Shown here one piece after another: positions 45,797 to 56,089 of a stretch of 59,824 nt of DNA. A program made the position numbers and the translations under genes. The notes beneath the pieces were generated by a model. That model was not told the origin of the DNA and made no database searches. It worked only from the letters and a program-made list of their open reading frames with translations. This DNA is from an uncultured Pseudanabaenaceae cyanobacterium (GTDB lineage: Bacteria; Cyanobacteriota; Cyanobacteriia; PCC-9006; JAAUQQ01): positions 1-59,824 of the forward strand of contig CALLAT010000028.1 of the NCBI GenBank assembly GCA_938002085.1, read 5' to 3'. Every line of letters starts with the position of its first letter. Position 1 is the stretch's first letter.

Positions 45797-47146
45797 ATTA
45801 CTCCCGCTCTTCAACAGACCGCTCAGGTCAGCACCGATACCGCTAATAAGGTCGACCGTTCCGCTTTGGAAATCCAAGGGGGCTATCCGCTTAGCGGAAA
45901 GGTGCGCATTAGCGGTGCTAAGAATTCAGCTCTTGTCATCATGGCAGGCATGCTGTTGTGTCCTGAAGACTGCCACCTCTCCAATGTGCCGCAGCTCGCA
46001 GACATCAACAATATGGTCAAAATCCTCACGGCTTTGGGCGTGAAGATTGAACGAGAGGGCGATCGCCTCAAGGCCAATGCCAGCGATATTGGTCATTCTG
46101 AAGCGCCCTACGAGTTGGTGAGCAAGCTGCGGGCTAGCTTCTTCGCTATCGGTCCTCTCCTGTCCCGTTTGGGCGTGGCAAACATTCCTTTGCCTGGTGG
46201 CTGTGCCATTGGTGCTCGCCCCGTGGAACTCCATGTGCGTGGCCTCAGAGCCATGGGCGCAACGGTGTTGATTGAGCATGGCGTTGTCAAAGCCTCTGTA
46301 CCGGGCCAAAGCAACCGCTTGAAGGGGGCAAAGATTTATTTGGATTGCCCCAGCGTGGGAGCCACTGAAACCTTGATGATGGCGGCAACCCTGGCAGAAG
46401 GGGAGACCGTGATTGATAACGCAGCTCAGGAGCCCGAGGTCATGGACCTTGCAAACTTCTGCAATGCGATGGGAGCCAAAATTGAAGGGGCGGGTACTAA
46501 TACCATCACCATTCAAGGTGTGGAAAAGATGCATACCTGCGAGTGGAGCATCATTCCAGATCGCATTGAAGCAGGCACTTTCTTAGTCGCTGGCGCGATT
46601 ACTCATTCAGAGATCAGCGTTGCGCCTGTGGTACCTGATCATTTGACTGCGGTGATTGCCAAGCTTGAGGCCATGGGCTGTCAAGTGATTGCTGATGATG
46701 CAGAAACCGTGCGCATCGTGCCTGCAGATAGCTACAAGGCTGTGGACATCCGCACTCTGCCTTTCCCTGGCTTCCCCACGGACATGCAGGCCCAGCTCAT
46801 GGCGCTGATGACCCTGGCTGAAGGCAATAGCATCATCACCGAGACGATGTTTGAGAACCGCTTGCAGCATGTGGCTGAGCTACAGCGCATGGGGGCGAAT
46901 ATCCGTGCCCAGGGCGACACTGCTGTGGTAACCGGCGCACCGTTCCTGTCGGGTGCTCCAGTTATGGCAACGGACCTTCGGGCCTCTGCGGCATTGGTTC
47001 TAGCCGGTTTGGCTGCTCAGGGTAAAACAACAGTGCAACAGCTGCGTCATTTGGACCGTGGCTATGAGTCCCTGGATGACAAGCTTCGTCAGCTGGGCGC
47101 TCGCATTGAGCGAGTTGAGCTACCTGAAGAGGAAGTGAAAGCTTAG
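45797..47146 (+). CDS. murA: UDP-N-acetylglucosamine 1-carboxyvinyltransferase, probable ATT start
   Basis: The enzyme transfers enolpyruvate from PEP to UDP-GlcNAc, the first committed step of peptidoglycan synthesis, and is the fosfomycin target in the family. [20 protein letters not shown] is the conserved opening and [20 protein letters not shown] the central signature. The Cys of the usual C-x3-R-P-x3-H active loop is in [13 protein letters not shown]. The frame has a stop (TAG) at 45782 and no ATG or GTG before the domain. TTG 45866 has no ribosome site and would cut the enzyme right at its first strand, whereas ATT 45797 lies eight bases after AGGAGG and adds 23 residues, as in relatives. 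Length from ATT is 449. Confidence 0.92.
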   Translation: MTPALQQTAQVSTDTANKVDRSALEIQGGYPLSGKVRISGAKNSALVIMAGMLLCPEDCHLSNVPQLADINNMVKILTALGVKIEREGDRLKANASDIGHSEAPYELVSKLRASFFAIGPLLSRLGVANIPLPGGCAIGARPVELHVRGLRAMGATVLIEHGVVKASVPGQSNRLKGAKIYLDCPSVGATETLMMAATLAEGETVIDNAAQEPEVMDLANFCNAMGAKIEGAGTNTITIQGVEKMHTCEWSIIPDRIEAGTFLVAGAITHSEISVAPVVPDHLTAVIAKLEAMGCQVIADDAETVRIVPADSYKAVDIRTLPFPGFPTDMQAQLMALMTLAEGNSIITETMFENRLQHVAELQRMGANIRAQGDTAVVTGAPFLSGAPVMATDLRASAALVLAGLAAQGKTTVQQLRHLDRGYESLDDKLRQLGARIERVELPEEEVKA

Positions 47147-47206
47147 AGCTCGTTTGAAATGCAGGGAGTCCCTTTCATTTCAACGCATGCCTAATGGGTA
47201 CTCAAA

Positions 47207-47256
47207 ACAGAAAAAAGAGCAGCCAGAGGAATTCCTCTGGCTGCTCTTTTTTCTGT
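47207..47256. terminator. Bidirectional terminator between murA and the convergent gene
   Basis: Two exact 25-nt arms form a hairpin with core GAGCAGCCAGAGGAA and A6/T6 tracts on the two sides, so it works in both directions. Confidence 0.92.
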
Positions 47257-47316
47257 CTCAGCGTTAAGCCGAGAGGGTTGATTGTGTTTGAAGATCAACC
47301 TCGTCTTGGCAGAGTT

Positions 47317-48096
47317 TTAGTCGGCAACGACTGCCACTGCATCATCCTTTGACTCTGGCATGTAGGTTCCCTCGCTGTAGATGTCAAGATGGTGGAATAG
47401 AGCATAAGGTTTCTGGGTTCGACAGCTGTAAAACTCCACAGCAGCTCCAGTCTCAGTGACTTTAACCTTGGGCGATAAATTCTTGGGTGTTTTCCCTTTC
47501 CAGCGCCACTTCAGCTGATTTGGGATGCTATCGATCATGCGGTGGTGGGTGAACTGTTGATCTTTGCCCGTTGCTCCAAATTCCTTCATTTCCCTGAGAA
47601 GCATGGAGGCAATCATGTACGAGGCAGAAGAGCGATCGCCTTCTAGGGCCATCATGGTGTGGCTCATAGATCCTTTGGGATAAGGCGGATAATGCCACTC
47701 TCCGTCGTCAGGCAAAGCAGAGACCAAGGCGGTGGTGGTGCTGTTATCTTCTGGTACTGCGCAGATGTGACCCACACCGCCATCGGGAGTGCGTAATAAG
47801 TAAGGAACGAGTCGCCAGCCCGACTTTACGGTGAGACCTTTGAGTTGCAGTAAAGCATCACCGGGATTAATCGAACTCACAAACCATCGCCCTTCTACAT
47901 TCGGGGCATCTTCACCGCCACCGTCCATAGCCGTGGGCGCTTGGAACATGTTGACCAGGTCTCCCAGGGTTGCTGGGGTGCTATCTGCAGCTAAGGCTGC
48001 ATTGGGACTGTTCTCTAGGGCAGGTAGCGTCAATACCCCACGGATGTGGATGCGCATTTTGCGGAGGGACGCGAGGGGAATGATCTGGGTGGCCAT
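47317..48096 (-). CDS. Conserved hypothetical protein
   Basis: The 259-residue soluble protein starts MATQIIPLASLRKMRIHIRG and ends ESKDDAVAVVAD. No signal peptide, membrane segment or catalytic motif was found. It has Trp- and Pro-rich loops (GEWHYPPYPKGSMSH) and a basic patch (LKWRWKGKTPKN). I do not recognise a family. Codon and base composition are like the neighbours, so it looks resident. It ends at the bidirectional terminator shared with murA. Confidence 0.65.
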   Translation of the reverse strand: MATQIIPLASLRKMRIHIRGVLTLPALENSPNAALAADSTPATLGDLVNMFQAPTAMDGGGEDAPNVEGRWFVSSINPGDALLQLKGLTVKSGWRLVPYLLRTPDGGVGHICAVPEDNSTTTALVSALPDDGEWHYPPYPKGSMSHTMMALEGDRSSASYMIASMLLREMKEFGATGKDQQFTHHRMIDSIPNQLKWRWKGKTPKNLSPKVKVTETGAAVEFYSCRTQKPYALFHHLDIYSEGTYMPESKDDAVAVVAD

Positions 48097-48460
48097 GGGG
48101 TAGAGACGTCTGGAGAATGGAATCTGGGAGTGGTTGCCGGCGCGAGTTTATTGCATCCTGGGCCCACCACAGCAAGAGCTTTTAAATAAGTTACGGAATT
48201 GCCAGGTCTAACTGAGCAAAAAGCTTGGGAGACTTGTTCTAACCAGGGATGTATAAATCTATCTCCAGCCTAGCTATATGTTATTCCGCAATTTGAACTG
48301 TCCAGCAGGAGTAAAGCGATCGCTCAGACGCAAATTCCTGAATCATGGAGATCTATCTTGACGTTTAATCGCCTTTGCTTGGTAGAAATTGTTCAACCAT
48401 AAGAAAAGGGTGCTACCTATGGCAGCACCCTTTTCTTAAACCAAAACGGTGATGAAGACT
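48097..48460. other. Intergenic region upstream of the hypothetical gene
   Basis: Apart from the psbV terminator at 48401-48437 nothing was recognised. It must contain the promoter of the leftward hypothetical gene. One GCGATCGC site is present. Confidence 0.35.
48401..48437 (-). terminator. psbV terminator
   Basis: AAGAAAAGGGTGCT and its exact complement enclose a 9-base loop, with T-rich sequence on both outer sides, 24 bp past the psbV stop codon. Confidence 0.88.
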
Positions 48461-48985
48461 TTAGAACTTGGTCTTACCCGTACCCCAACGATTGCCCAAA
48501 ACCTTGGGCGCAATGAGGACATAGCTCGAAATTTCGGCTAAATCGTCGTCAGAGAGGTTACGCATCTTGGGATAGATGTCGGTACTCTTCATGCTGGGGT
48601 GAAGCTCAGCAATCTCGTACTCACCATCATAGGTTGTGGGGTTCTTGAGGTAATCCACAAGAGACTCGATGCTATCCCGAGGAGGAGTCGCATTGGCTAG
48701 AGCTTCAGCATCTAGACCCACGTTGGGGTCAGTTTTGGTGACGCCCTTGGCATGACATTGGCTACAGGTGGAGCCAAATAGCTTGCGGCCTTTGAGCGCT
48801 TCCTTCACGGTCAGTACCGTAGTGTCGCCCGCAGGATTTGCCTTGACCGTTCGGGTCTCAACGTCAAATTCCGCAGCAGCAGCCGTTCCTACCGCAGCCT
48901 GAAAAACGAAAAACAGTGCCGCTATGGAGAGCAGCAAAACCCTTTTTATTAAAGAAGATACGCTACCGATCATTGGATTTATCAA
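48461..48985 (-). CDS. psbV: Photosystem II extrinsic protein V (cytochrome c550)
   Basis: The 174-residue lumenal protein stabilises the oxygen-evolving manganese cluster of photosystem II. The signal peptide is VLLLSIAALFFVFQAAVG, cleaved near AAAAAE. Heme is attached at CSQCH within GRKLFGSTCSQCHAKGVTKT. NVGLDAEALANATPPRDSIE, LVDYLKNPTTYDGEYEIAEL and HPSMKSTDIYPKMRNL are diagnostic PsbV blocks, and the second axial His is in ELHPS. The end is GNRWGTGKTKF. It is a single cistron with a strong terminator. ATG 48973 is an alternative start. Confidence 0.96.
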   Translation of the reverse strand: MINPMIGSVSSLIKRVLLLSIAALFFVFQAAVGTAAAAEFDVETRTVKANPAGDTTVLTVKEALKGRKLFGSTCSQCHAKGVTKTDPNVGLDAEALANATPPRDSIESLVDYLKNPTTYDGEYEIAELHPSMKSTDIYPKMRNLSDDDLAEISSYVLIAPKVLGNRWGTGKTKF

Positions 48986-49546
48986 GACTCCTGGAATCGC
49001 ACTATGTCCTAATGTCTCATATACAGATTCACCGCGACAGTCTATCCCCTCGAAATGCTCAATTGCTGGGACTAACTTTTGAAGCTTTAATCTCTCAATC
49101 CTTTAAGGGCAAGGGTTTGAAGCCTTTTAAGTATTTAAGGTCACATGAGCAGAACTGTTAATCTTTCGTAATATAGGACTGCTGTATTCTGTCCTGTCGA
49201 AGCCAGTCGCAGGTGTTAACAATGTCGGCTTAGGGCGGAGCGTGGAACCGACCTCCATGATCTCGGGCTGAATAAATGCAACTTACTGAAAATCTGTAAC
49301 GCTTGTGACATGGTCCTCTCATGGGTCTCAAGCAGCTTTGCTCCTCTCCAGCTCAAAGCCTTGGTTGCCTGCACCCAATCAATACGTTAAATTTAGTAAA
49401 CATTCTTCTAATCCAGCGCTTTCCCTAGCTTTTTAGGGTTATACGAGGCGGATTCAGTTTATTTGCGACTGCAAGAGCTGGCCTTCCATCCTGCGTATAG
49501 CAAGGTTTTAGACTCGACAGTTCCAACTCTGAGACCAGCGGCACCT
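48986..49546. other. Divergent intergenic region between psbV and ftsH
   Basis: The 561 bp should hold both promoters. I saw no RNA gene, no repeat and no small photosystem gene on either strand. The frame of ftsH is open back to 49463 but without family character. Confidence 0.35.
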
Positions 49547-51442
49547 ATGAAATTTTCTTGGAAACTTGTAGCCCTTTGGGCGGTTCCAATTCTGCTAATT
49601 GGCTTCTTCTTTCTGCAAGGTAGCTTTGCGCCTTCCAGTGGGACCACTACCCAGAACGCAGCGAACACCCGCATGACCTACGGTCGTTTCATGGAGTATC
49701 TCGACGCCGGTCGGGTCACCACCGTGGATCTGTTTGAAGAAGGTCGGACCGCAATTGTTGAAGCGGTTGACCCTGAGCTAGACAACCGCGTGCAGCGCAT
49801 GCGTGTTGACCTGCCTGGTAACAACTCTCCTGAGCTGATTGATCGATTGGTTGCCTCTGGCGTCAATTTGGATATTCACGCTCCAGGCAATGGTGGCGCG
49901 ATTTTGGGATTGGTGAGCAACCTCATTTTCCCTGTGTTGCTGATTGTGGGTCTGTTCTTCTTGTTCCGTCGCTCTGGTAGCGGTGGCCCTGGTGGCCCTG
50001 GTCAGGCCATGAACTTTGGCAAGTCTAAAGCCAAATTCCAGATGCAGGCTGAGACTGGCGTCATGTTTGATGATGTGGCTGGTATTGAGGAAGCCAAGGA
50101 AGAGCTCCAAGAGGTTGTGACCTTCTTGAAGAAGCCTGAGCGTTTCACAGCTGTGGGTGCTCGCATTCCCAAGGGTGTTCTGCTGGTGGGCCCTCCTGGT
50201 ACTGGTAAGACTTTGCTGGCAAAGGCAATTGCGGGTGAAGCGGGTACTCCTTTCTTCAGCATCTCTGGCTCTGAGTTTGTGGAAATGTTTGTGGGTGTGG
50301 GCGCTTCTCGCGTTCGTGACCTGTTTAAGAAGGCTAAAGAGAATGCACCTTGCATCATCTTTATCGATGAGATTGACGCAGTGGGTCGTCAACGTGGCGC
50401 TGGCATTGGTGGCGGCAACGACGAGCGAGAGCAGACTCTCAACCAGTTGCTGACTGAGATGGATGGTTTTGAAGGCAACACCGGCATCATCATCATCGCG
50501 GCGACCAACCGTCCTGACGTGCTGGACTCTGCGCTGCTGCGCCCCGGTCGCTTTGACCGTCAAGTGACTGTGGATACTCCCGACATCAAGGGTCGCCTTG
50601 AAGTGCTGGGTGTTCACTCTCGTGACAAGAAGCTGGCTGACGACATCAAGTTGGATGTCATTGCCCGCCGTACCCCTGGCTTCAGTGGTGCTGACCTGGC
50701 TAACTTGCTCAACGAAGCGGCGATTTTGACCGCTCGTCGCCGCAAAGATGCCATCACCATGACTGAGATTGATGATGCGGTGGACCGCGTTGTCGCCGGT
50801 ATGGAAGGCACTCCCTTGATTGATGGCAAGAGCAAGCGCTTGATTGCCTACCATGAAGTAGGCCATGCCATGGTCGGCACTTTGGTCAAGGATCATGACC
50901 CTGTGCAGAAAGTGACCTTGGTTCCTCGCGGTCAAGCTCAAGGCCTAACTTGGTTTGCGCCGGATGAGGACCAGAGCCTCGTTTCAAAGAACCAGCTGAT
51001 TGCTCGCATCATGGGTGCCCTAGGCGGTCGTGCTGCTGAGGAAGTCATCTTTGGTGAAGATGAGATTACGACGGGTGCCGGTAACGATATCCAGCAGGTG
51101 GCCGGCATGGCTCGCCAGATGGTGACTCGCTTCGGTATGTCTGACTTGGGTCAGCTGTCTCTTGAGAGCGAGAGCCCTGAGGTGTTCTTGGGCCAAGGCT
51201 TGATGAGCCGTAGTGGTGAGTATTCTGAGCGCATCGCTAAGCAGATTGATGCGGCCGTGCAGAAGATTGTTCACAGCTCCTACGCTGATACGTTGACCAT
51301 CATGCGTGACAACCGCGAGGTTATGGATCGCCTTGTGGACCTGCTAATTGAGCGGGAAACCATTGATGGTGATGAATTCCGTCAAATTGTTGCTGAGTAC
51401 GCTGAGGTACCTGAGAAAGAGCGCTTTACGCCGGTTCTCTAA
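49547..51442 (+). CDS. ftsH: ATP-dependent zinc metalloprotease FtsH (FtsH2/VAR2-type)
   Basis: The protein has 631 residues from ATG 49547. Two N-terminal helices ([18 protein letters not shown] and [17 protein letters not shown]) flank a lumenal or periplasmic domain. The AAA module follows: Walker A GPPGTGKT, Walker [13 protein letters not shown], second region [20 protein letters not shown]. The zinc site is HEVGH. The sequence MKFSWK...WAVP at the start and [15 protein letters not shown] match the FtsH2 type (Synechocystis slr0228), which removes damaged D1 in photosystem II repair together with FtsH3. It is a single cistron with its own terminator. Confidence 0.96.
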   Translation: MKFSWKLVALWAVPILLIGFFFLQGSFAPSSGTTTQNAANTRMTYGRFMEYLDAGRVTTVDLFEEGRTAIVEAVDPELDNRVQRMRVDLPGNNSPELIDRLVASGVNLDIHAPGNGGAILGLVSNLIFPVLLIVGLFFLFRRSGSGGPGGPGQAMNFGKSKAKFQMQAETGVMFDDVAGIEEAKEELQEVVTFLKKPERFTAVGARIPKGVLLVGPPGTGKTLLAKAIAGEAGTPFFSISGSEFVEMFVGVGASRVRDLFKKAKENAPCIIFIDEIDAVGRQRGAGIGGGNDEREQTLNQLLTEMDGFEGNTGIIIIAATNRPDVLDSALLRPGRFDRQVTVDTPDIKGRLEVLGVHSRDKKLADDIKLDVIARRTPGFSGADLANLLNEAAILTARRRKDAITMTEIDDAVDRVVAGMEGTPLIDGKSKRLIAYHEVGHAMVGTLVKDHDPVQKVTLVPRGQAQGLTWFAPDEDQSLVSKNQLIARIMGALGGRAAEEVIFGEDEITTGAGNDIQQVAGMARQMVTRFGMSDLGQLSLESESPEVFLGQGLMSRSGEYSERIAKQIDAAVQKIVHSSYADTLTIMRDNREVMDRLVDLLIERETIDGDEFRQIVAEYAEVPEKERFTPVL

Positions 51443-51762
51443 GCTGGGTCTTAGCTCAACTTTGAGTTGAACTTCGAGTCAATTGAATGAAGAAAGGCAA
51501 GGAGCTATAGCTCCTTGCCTTTCTTGTTTTTGAAGGGTGATGGTGGTCTTCTTCCCTCTATATTTCTAGGCCAGAGGTTTTGTCCAGCTAAAGGATCTGT
51601 CCTTTCTATTCGTCTTAGTCAGGTCTAAATGCTTATACTCCAGAAAGTTTCCCTGTTGCGCCAGTGATGGTGTGAATTGCAGGGCGATCGCGGCATCAGC
51701 TTCCGCAGAAATCGCCGATGCATCCCAATTCCTTTCTTGTTTCTATTCAGGAGATTTCCACA
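51443..51762. other. Intergenic region between ftsH and the acyl synthetase gene
   Basis: It holds the ftsH terminator and the promoter region of the next gene, with CAGGAGA shortly before ATG 51763 as ribosome site. Confidence 0.4.
51490..51532 (+). terminator. ftsH terminator
   Basis: Two exact 18-nt arms (AAGAAAGGCAAGGAGCTA and complement) are followed by G and a T5 tract. Confidence 0.9.
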
Positions 51763-53712
51763 ATGACCGCTGTTGCCCCTGCCCCCGCTACCTTGATGCC
51801 CGAGGAGCAGAATAATCTTCAAGCCGCAGCGGACTATAGCCAGGTGCAGTCTGTACCGGAAATGTGGGCTCTGGCAGCTCAACGTTTCAGTGATACCTTG
51901 GCTGTGCGAGATCCCCATGGGAGTCCAGCCGCTGAGTACAGCTATCAACAAATCTTTGAGCAGATTCAAGCCTTTGCCATAGGTCTACAGCAGCTGGGCT
52001 TGGCTGCGGGGGAGCATACAGCGCTGATTGCAGATAACAGCCCTCGCTGGTTGATTGCGGACCAGGGCATTATGGCGACCGGCGGCGTGGATGTGGTGCG
52101 AGGCTCCCAGTCTGCCAGGGAGGAGCTACTGTTTATCCTCCAGAACAGCGATAGCGTTGCCCTGGTAGTGCAGGATCTGGCGACCTTGAAGAAGCTCTGC
52201 CCGGAGGTGGGTGAGCTGGGCCTACGCTTCGTGGCGCTGCTGACCGATGAGGAATCTGAGGGAATTGAAGAATGTCCTGGGCTTAAGCTGCTGAGCTTTG
52301 GGCAGGTGATTGCGGCGGGGCAGGGCAATAGCCTCCAATCTTCGCCTCGTCGGAAGGAAGACCTGGCAACGTTGATGTACACCTCGGGTACCTCTGGCAT
52401 GCCCAAGGGAGTGATGCTGAGCCATGGCAATCTGCTGTCCCAGGCTCGCGGAGCCAGCGCAGTGGTGCCGATTCGGCCAGGGGGCTTGGTGATGAGCATT
52501 TTGCCAATTTGGCATTGCTATGAGCGCACCTTCGAGTATTTCTGTTTCTCCCAGGGGGCCACTCAGATTTACACCAATATTCGCTATGTCAAGCAGGATC
52601 TAAAGCAGTTCAAGCCGGACTACATGGTGGGGGTTCCCCGTCTGTGGGAGTCCATTTACGACGGGATTCAAAAGCAACTGCGCAGCCAGCCGGAGAAGAC
52701 TCAGAAGCTGGCGAAGTTTTTCCTCGACAACAGCGCAGCCTACATCGCTGCCAAGCGCACGCTTCAGGGGCTGGACTTGGAGAATTTGAAGCCTTCTGCA
52801 GGACAAAAGCTGGGGGCTGCGGTGCAGTTGCCCTTCCGCTGGGTGGTACATCAGGTGGGCGATCGCCTGGTCTACGGCAAAATCCGCGAAGGCATGGGGG
52901 GTAACTTCCAGTTCATCGTCAGTGGCGGTGGCTCCATCGCAGATTATCTGGAGGACTTCTTCGAACTCATTGGCGTGGAAATTCTGGGCGGCTATGGCTT
53001 GACCGAGACCTCCCCCATCACCCATGTGCGTCGCCCCTGGCGCAATTTGCGCGGTGCTGATGGCCAGCAACTGCCCGATACCGAAACCCTGATTGTCAAT
53101 CCCGAGACTCGTCGCCCTTTGCCCACTGGAGAGCGGGGGCTAGTGCTCATCCGTGGCAAGCAGGTGATGCAGGGCTACTACAAGAACCCTGAGGCGACTC
53201 GGAAGGCAATTGATACGGAAGGCTGGTTCGATACCGGAGATTTGGGCTGGATGAGCCCCCAAGGCGACTTAATCCTGACGGGACGGGCTAAGGACACGAT
53301 TGTCTTGACCAATGGCGAGAATATTGAGCCCTTGCCGATTGAGAATGCTTGCCTGCGAAGTCCCTATGTCAACCAGATCATGCTGGTGGGACAGGACCAG
53401 AAGGCGATCGGAGCCCTGATTGTTCCTGACCTCGATGCCTTGCAAACCTGGGCCGATGGCCAAAATCTAGGTCTACAGTTTGCGGATGGTGCCAATTTAG
53501 ACCAGAAGGAAGTACAGGCTCTCTTCCGCCAAGAATTAAAGCGGGAGGTCCAAAATCGGCCTGGCTATCGCCCTGACGATCGCATTGTCAACTTCCAGCT
53601 GCTCAGCGAACCCTTCTCCATCGAGAACGGAATGCTGACCCAGACCATGAAGACCAAGCGCAACGTGGTTAGATCGCGATACCAAGCTATCATTGACCAG
53701 ATATTTGTCTAA
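51763..53712 (+). CDS. aas: Long-chain fatty acyl-CoA/acyl-ACP synthetase
   Basis: The 649-residue AMP-forming ligase activates free fatty acids with ATP. In cyanobacteria this enzyme loads acyl carrier protein and recycles fatty acids released from membrane lipids. The AMP-binding motif is LMYTSGTSGMPKGVMLSHGN, the second adenylation motif is GGYGLTETSP, and the hinge is WFDTGDLGWMSPQGDLILTG with GRAKDTIVLTNGENIEP. The bacterial long insertion between the motifs is present, as in FadD15/Aas. The start is fixed by CAGGAGA before ATG 51763. It is followed after 29 bp by ylqD on the same strand. ACP versus CoA use is inferred. Confidence 0.88.
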   Translation: MTAVAPAPATLMPEEQNNLQAAADYSQVQSVPEMWALAAQRFSDTLAVRDPHGSPAAEYSYQQIFEQIQAFAIGLQQLGLAAGEHTALIADNSPRWLIADQGIMATGGVDVVRGSQSAREELLFILQNSDSVALVVQDLATLKKLCPEVGELGLRFVALLTDEESEGIEECPGLKLLSFGQVIAAGQGNSLQSSPRRKEDLATLMYTSGTSGMPKGVMLSHGNLLSQARGASAVVPIRPGGLVMSILPIWHCYERTFEYFCFSQGATQIYTNIRYVKQDLKQFKPDYMVGVPRLWESIYDGIQKQLRSQPEKTQKLAKFFLDNSAAYIAAKRTLQGLDLENLKPSAGQKLGAAVQLPFRWVVHQVGDRLVYGKIREGMGGNFQFIVSGGGSIADYLEDFFELIGVEILGGYGLTETSPITHVRRPWRNLRGADGQQLPDTETLIVNPETRRPLPTGERGLVLIRGKQVMQGYYKNPEATRKAIDTEGWFDTGDLGWMSPQGDLILTGRAKDTIVLTNGENIEPLPIENACLRSPYVNQIMLVGQDQKAIGALIVPDLDALQTWADGQNLGLQFADGANLDQKEVQALFRQELKREVQNRPGYRPDDRIVNFQLLSEPFSIENGMLTQTMKTKRNVVRSRYQAIIDQIFV

Positions 53713-53741
53713 CTACAACTCTTACCCCCGTAAAAAGACCT

Positions 53742-54191
53742 ATGGATGACGCTAACAACCAGCTGCTTCTCAAGCGCACCATTAACGTGAAAGCTGTTGT
53801 GACCCCCCGGTGGAAAGAGGAAGCTCAGCAGCAACTCCAGGACCAAATTAATGGCATGGACAATCAACTGCAGCAGCTCGATATGCAAGCTCAACAGATG
53901 ATCTCTGAGATGCAGAAGCAAAGTGCTGAGCCCGATGCACCTCAGGTCAAGCAGCAGATGGAGAACATTCAGACTCAGGTCAACCAGAAGAAGAATGAGA
54001 TCCTGACCCAGAAGAACAAAACCCTCCAGCAGCTCCAGCAGGTTCAAATGCTAGAGATGGATCAAGAGGTCAACCAAGGTCAGTTGGAGAGCTTCTTCAA
54101 CTTGAACAAAGGCGACAACCTGATCCAGAAGATGCAGGTGGAAGTGCTGATCAAGGATGGTGTTGTAGAAGACATTCGTGGTGGCATCTAA
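53742..54191 (+). CDS. YlqD family protein
   Basis: The 149-residue protein opens LLLKRTINVKAVVTPRWKEE, has a long Gln-rich coiled coil (about 30-110; QQLQDQINGMDNQLQQLDMQ), and ends NLIQKMQVEVLIKDGVVEDI. This beta-coil-beta layout is the YlqD family, known in Bacillus and cyanobacteria with no assigned function. It is probably cotranscribed with the acyl synthetase gene 29 bp upstream. A terminator follows. Confidence 0.8.
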   Translation: MDDANNQLLLKRTINVKAVVTPRWKEEAQQQLQDQINGMDNQLQQLDMQAQQMISEMQKQSAEPDAPQVKQQMENIQTQVNQKKNEILTQKNKTLQQLQQVQMLEMDQEVNQGQLESFFNLNKGDNLIQKMQVEVLIKDGVVEDIRGGI

Positions 54192-54533
54192 ATCAGTGTT
54201 TTCTGGGGCTTGAGAGCTTGGCAATGAGACCCCAGTCCTCAGCGATCGCGTAACGATTCAAGGGCGGAGTCATTCTATTGGCTCCGCCTTTGTCGTGAGT
54301 AACGCTCCCGAGATACAATTCCAAAGGCCTAAAAGTCCCCAAGCTAGGGACTACAAGCCATCAATAACGGGATATAAGCGCTTCAACTTTGACAAAGACG
54401 CTTTGATCATGGGCAGTTGCCCAGGACCAACCGCCCTGACCTGAGCTGCCTCAGCATCGTGAATGCCCTTCGGAGTGCAGTTGTCAGGTCTGACCTAGAC
54501 GCAGTTTGAGAACAGGATTCGGAACACCACCCC
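54192..54533. other. Intergenic region between ylqD and pdhC
   Basis: It contains the ylqD terminator (54260-54291) and, before pdhC, a small hairpin AGTCCC...GGGACT (54334-54352). Nothing else was recognised. Confidence 0.35.
54260..54291 (+). terminator. Hairpin terminator after ylqD
   Basis: GGCGGAG and CTCCGCC form the stem with AA/TT flanks; the T tract is short. Confidence 0.6.
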
Positions 54534-55820
54534 ATGATTCACGAAGTATTTATGCCCGCCCTTAGCTCCACCATGACGGAGGGCAAGATCGTTGAATGGG
54601 TTAAGGCCCCCGGCGACAAGGTGGAGAAAGGCGAGACGGTGGTGATCGTCGAATCCGATAAGGCTGACATGGACGTTGAAACCTTTAACGAAGGTTATGT
54701 CGCAGTCATCGTGGTTGAAGCAGGGGATAGCGCCCCTGTGGGGGAGGCGATCGCCCTCATTGCCGAGACCGAAGCTGAAATTGAAACCGCTAAGCAGCAA
54801 GCGGTCAGCATGGGAGGCGGAAAGCCAGCTGCTGCTCCTAGTGCTCCCGCAGCGACAGCGCCAGCGGCTCCCGCTGCTAGCGCTCCTGTTGTAGAGGCAG
54901 CTCCTGTTGCGGCAGCACCGAAGGCCAGCGGTCGTGTTGTTGCTTCTCCTCGTGCCAGGAAGCTTGCGAAGAAAGCAGGCTTGGACCTAGCGACCCTGAC
55001 AGGGAGCGGTCCCCACGGTCGCATTGTGGCGGCGGATGTTGAAGCGGCCAGCGGCCAGAGCCTGCCTAGTAAAGTTGCAGCGGCAGCTCCAGCGGCAGCA
55101 GCGGCTCCTGTAATTGCAGCGGCTCCTACACCGCCTCCTGCGGCCCCAGGTGAGCTGAAGCCCTTCACCGGTATGCAGCAGGCTGTGGTGAGCAATATGA
55201 ACGCTAGCTTGACGGTGCCAGTGTTCCGCGTGGCCTACAGCATTACGACGGATGCATTGGATGCGCTATACAAGCAGGTCAAGCCCAAGGGCGTCACCAT
55301 GACGGCATTGCTGGCGAAGGCTGTTGCCAATACCCTGGCCAAGCATCCCGTGGTCAATGCGAGCTTCGCGCCTACTGGCATCCAGTACAGCTCTGCGGTG
55401 AATATTGCGGTGGCAGTGGCCATGCCCGATGGTGGCTTGATTACCCCAGTACTGGCCCAGGCAGATCAAACTGATTTGTATTCCCTATCTCGCAACTGGA
55501 AGGACTTGGTGACCCGTGCTCGCTCCAAGCAGCTCAAGCCCGATGAGTACAGCACTGGCACCTTCACGCTTTCTAACCTGGGGATGTTCGGTGTTGATAC
55601 ATTTGATGCCATTCTGCCTCCGGGTCAAGGCTCCATCCTGGCAATCGGTGGCTCTAAGCCCCAGCTTGTCGCCAATGCTGACGGTAGCTTTGCGGTGCGC
55701 AAGCAAATGACGGTCAATATCACTAGCGATCACCGCATTATTTATGGCGCGGATGCGGCGGCTTTCCTGAAGGACTTGGCTGATCTGATTGAGAACAATG
55801 TGCAATCCCTAACAATGTAG
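54534..55820 (+). CDS. pdhC: Dihydrolipoamide acetyltransferase (pyruvate dehydrogenase E2)
   Basis: The 428-residue core subunit moves the acetyl group from lipoate to CoA. It has one lipoyl domain (1-80) with the lipoylated Lys in VIVESDKADMDVETF, an Ala/Pro-rich flexible linker, the E3-binding domain (SPRARKLAKKAGLDLATLTG, GPHGRIVAADVE), a second Ala/Pro linker, and the catalytic domain ending VNITSDHRIIYGADAAAFLK. The catalytic His is present; the usual DG after it is YG, as in cyanobacterial and plastid enzymes. The partner E3 is lpdA at 42429. Genes for E1 are not in the window. Confidence 0.95.
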   Translation: MIHEVFMPALSSTMTEGKIVEWVKAPGDKVEKGETVVIVESDKADMDVETFNEGYVAVIVVEAGDSAPVGEAIALIAETEAEIETAKQQAVSMGGGKPAAAPSAPAATAPAAPAASAPVVEAAPVAAAPKASGRVVASPRARKLAKKAGLDLATLTGSGPHGRIVAADVEAASGQSLPSKVAAAAPAAAAAPVIAAAPTPPPAAPGELKPFTGMQQAVVSNMNASLTVPVFRVAYSITTDALDALYKQVKPKGVTMTALLAKAVANTLAKHPVVNASFAPTGIQYSSAVNIAVAVAMPDGGLITPVLAQADQTDLYSLSRNWKDLVTRARSKQLKPDEYSTGTFTLSNLGMFGVDTFDAILPPGQGSILAIGGSKPQLVANADGSFAVRKQMTVNITSDHRIIYGADAAAFLKDLADLIENNVQSLTM

Positions 55821-55873
55821 GTTTGGGCGGGTTGTTTGGCGGTAATTTGTATCGCCAGATACTTTAGACAAAG

Positions 55874-55916
55874 CAGGGATTGGAATGCTGTTGAACAGTT
55901 ACTCCGATCCCTGTTT
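55874..55916 (+). terminator. Probable pdhC terminator
   Basis: CAGGGATTGGA pairs with TCCGATCCCTG (one G-T pair) across an 18-base loop, then TTT. The tract is short, so confidence is moderate. Confidence 0.55.
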
Positions 55917-56089
55917 CGTTTCACTATTTAGTTTTAAAACGCTATCCCTTAGAAAGGGGCGATTTGCCGAAGAAAGTGGGAAATTTAGTAGTGAGAGAGA
56001 TATCTGAAGTAAGGGCACAGTCCTGCATTATTTGACCTTTCTATATTTTCCCTTTGCCCCTTTGCGGGTCTATGTTTTAGCGATCGCCC

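Noticed and set aside
53269-53463. Numerous antisense frames inside housekeeping genes (for example in ctaD, ftsH, lpdA, murA)
   Set aside because: They mirror codon periodicity of the real genes, have no family features and often end at random stops.
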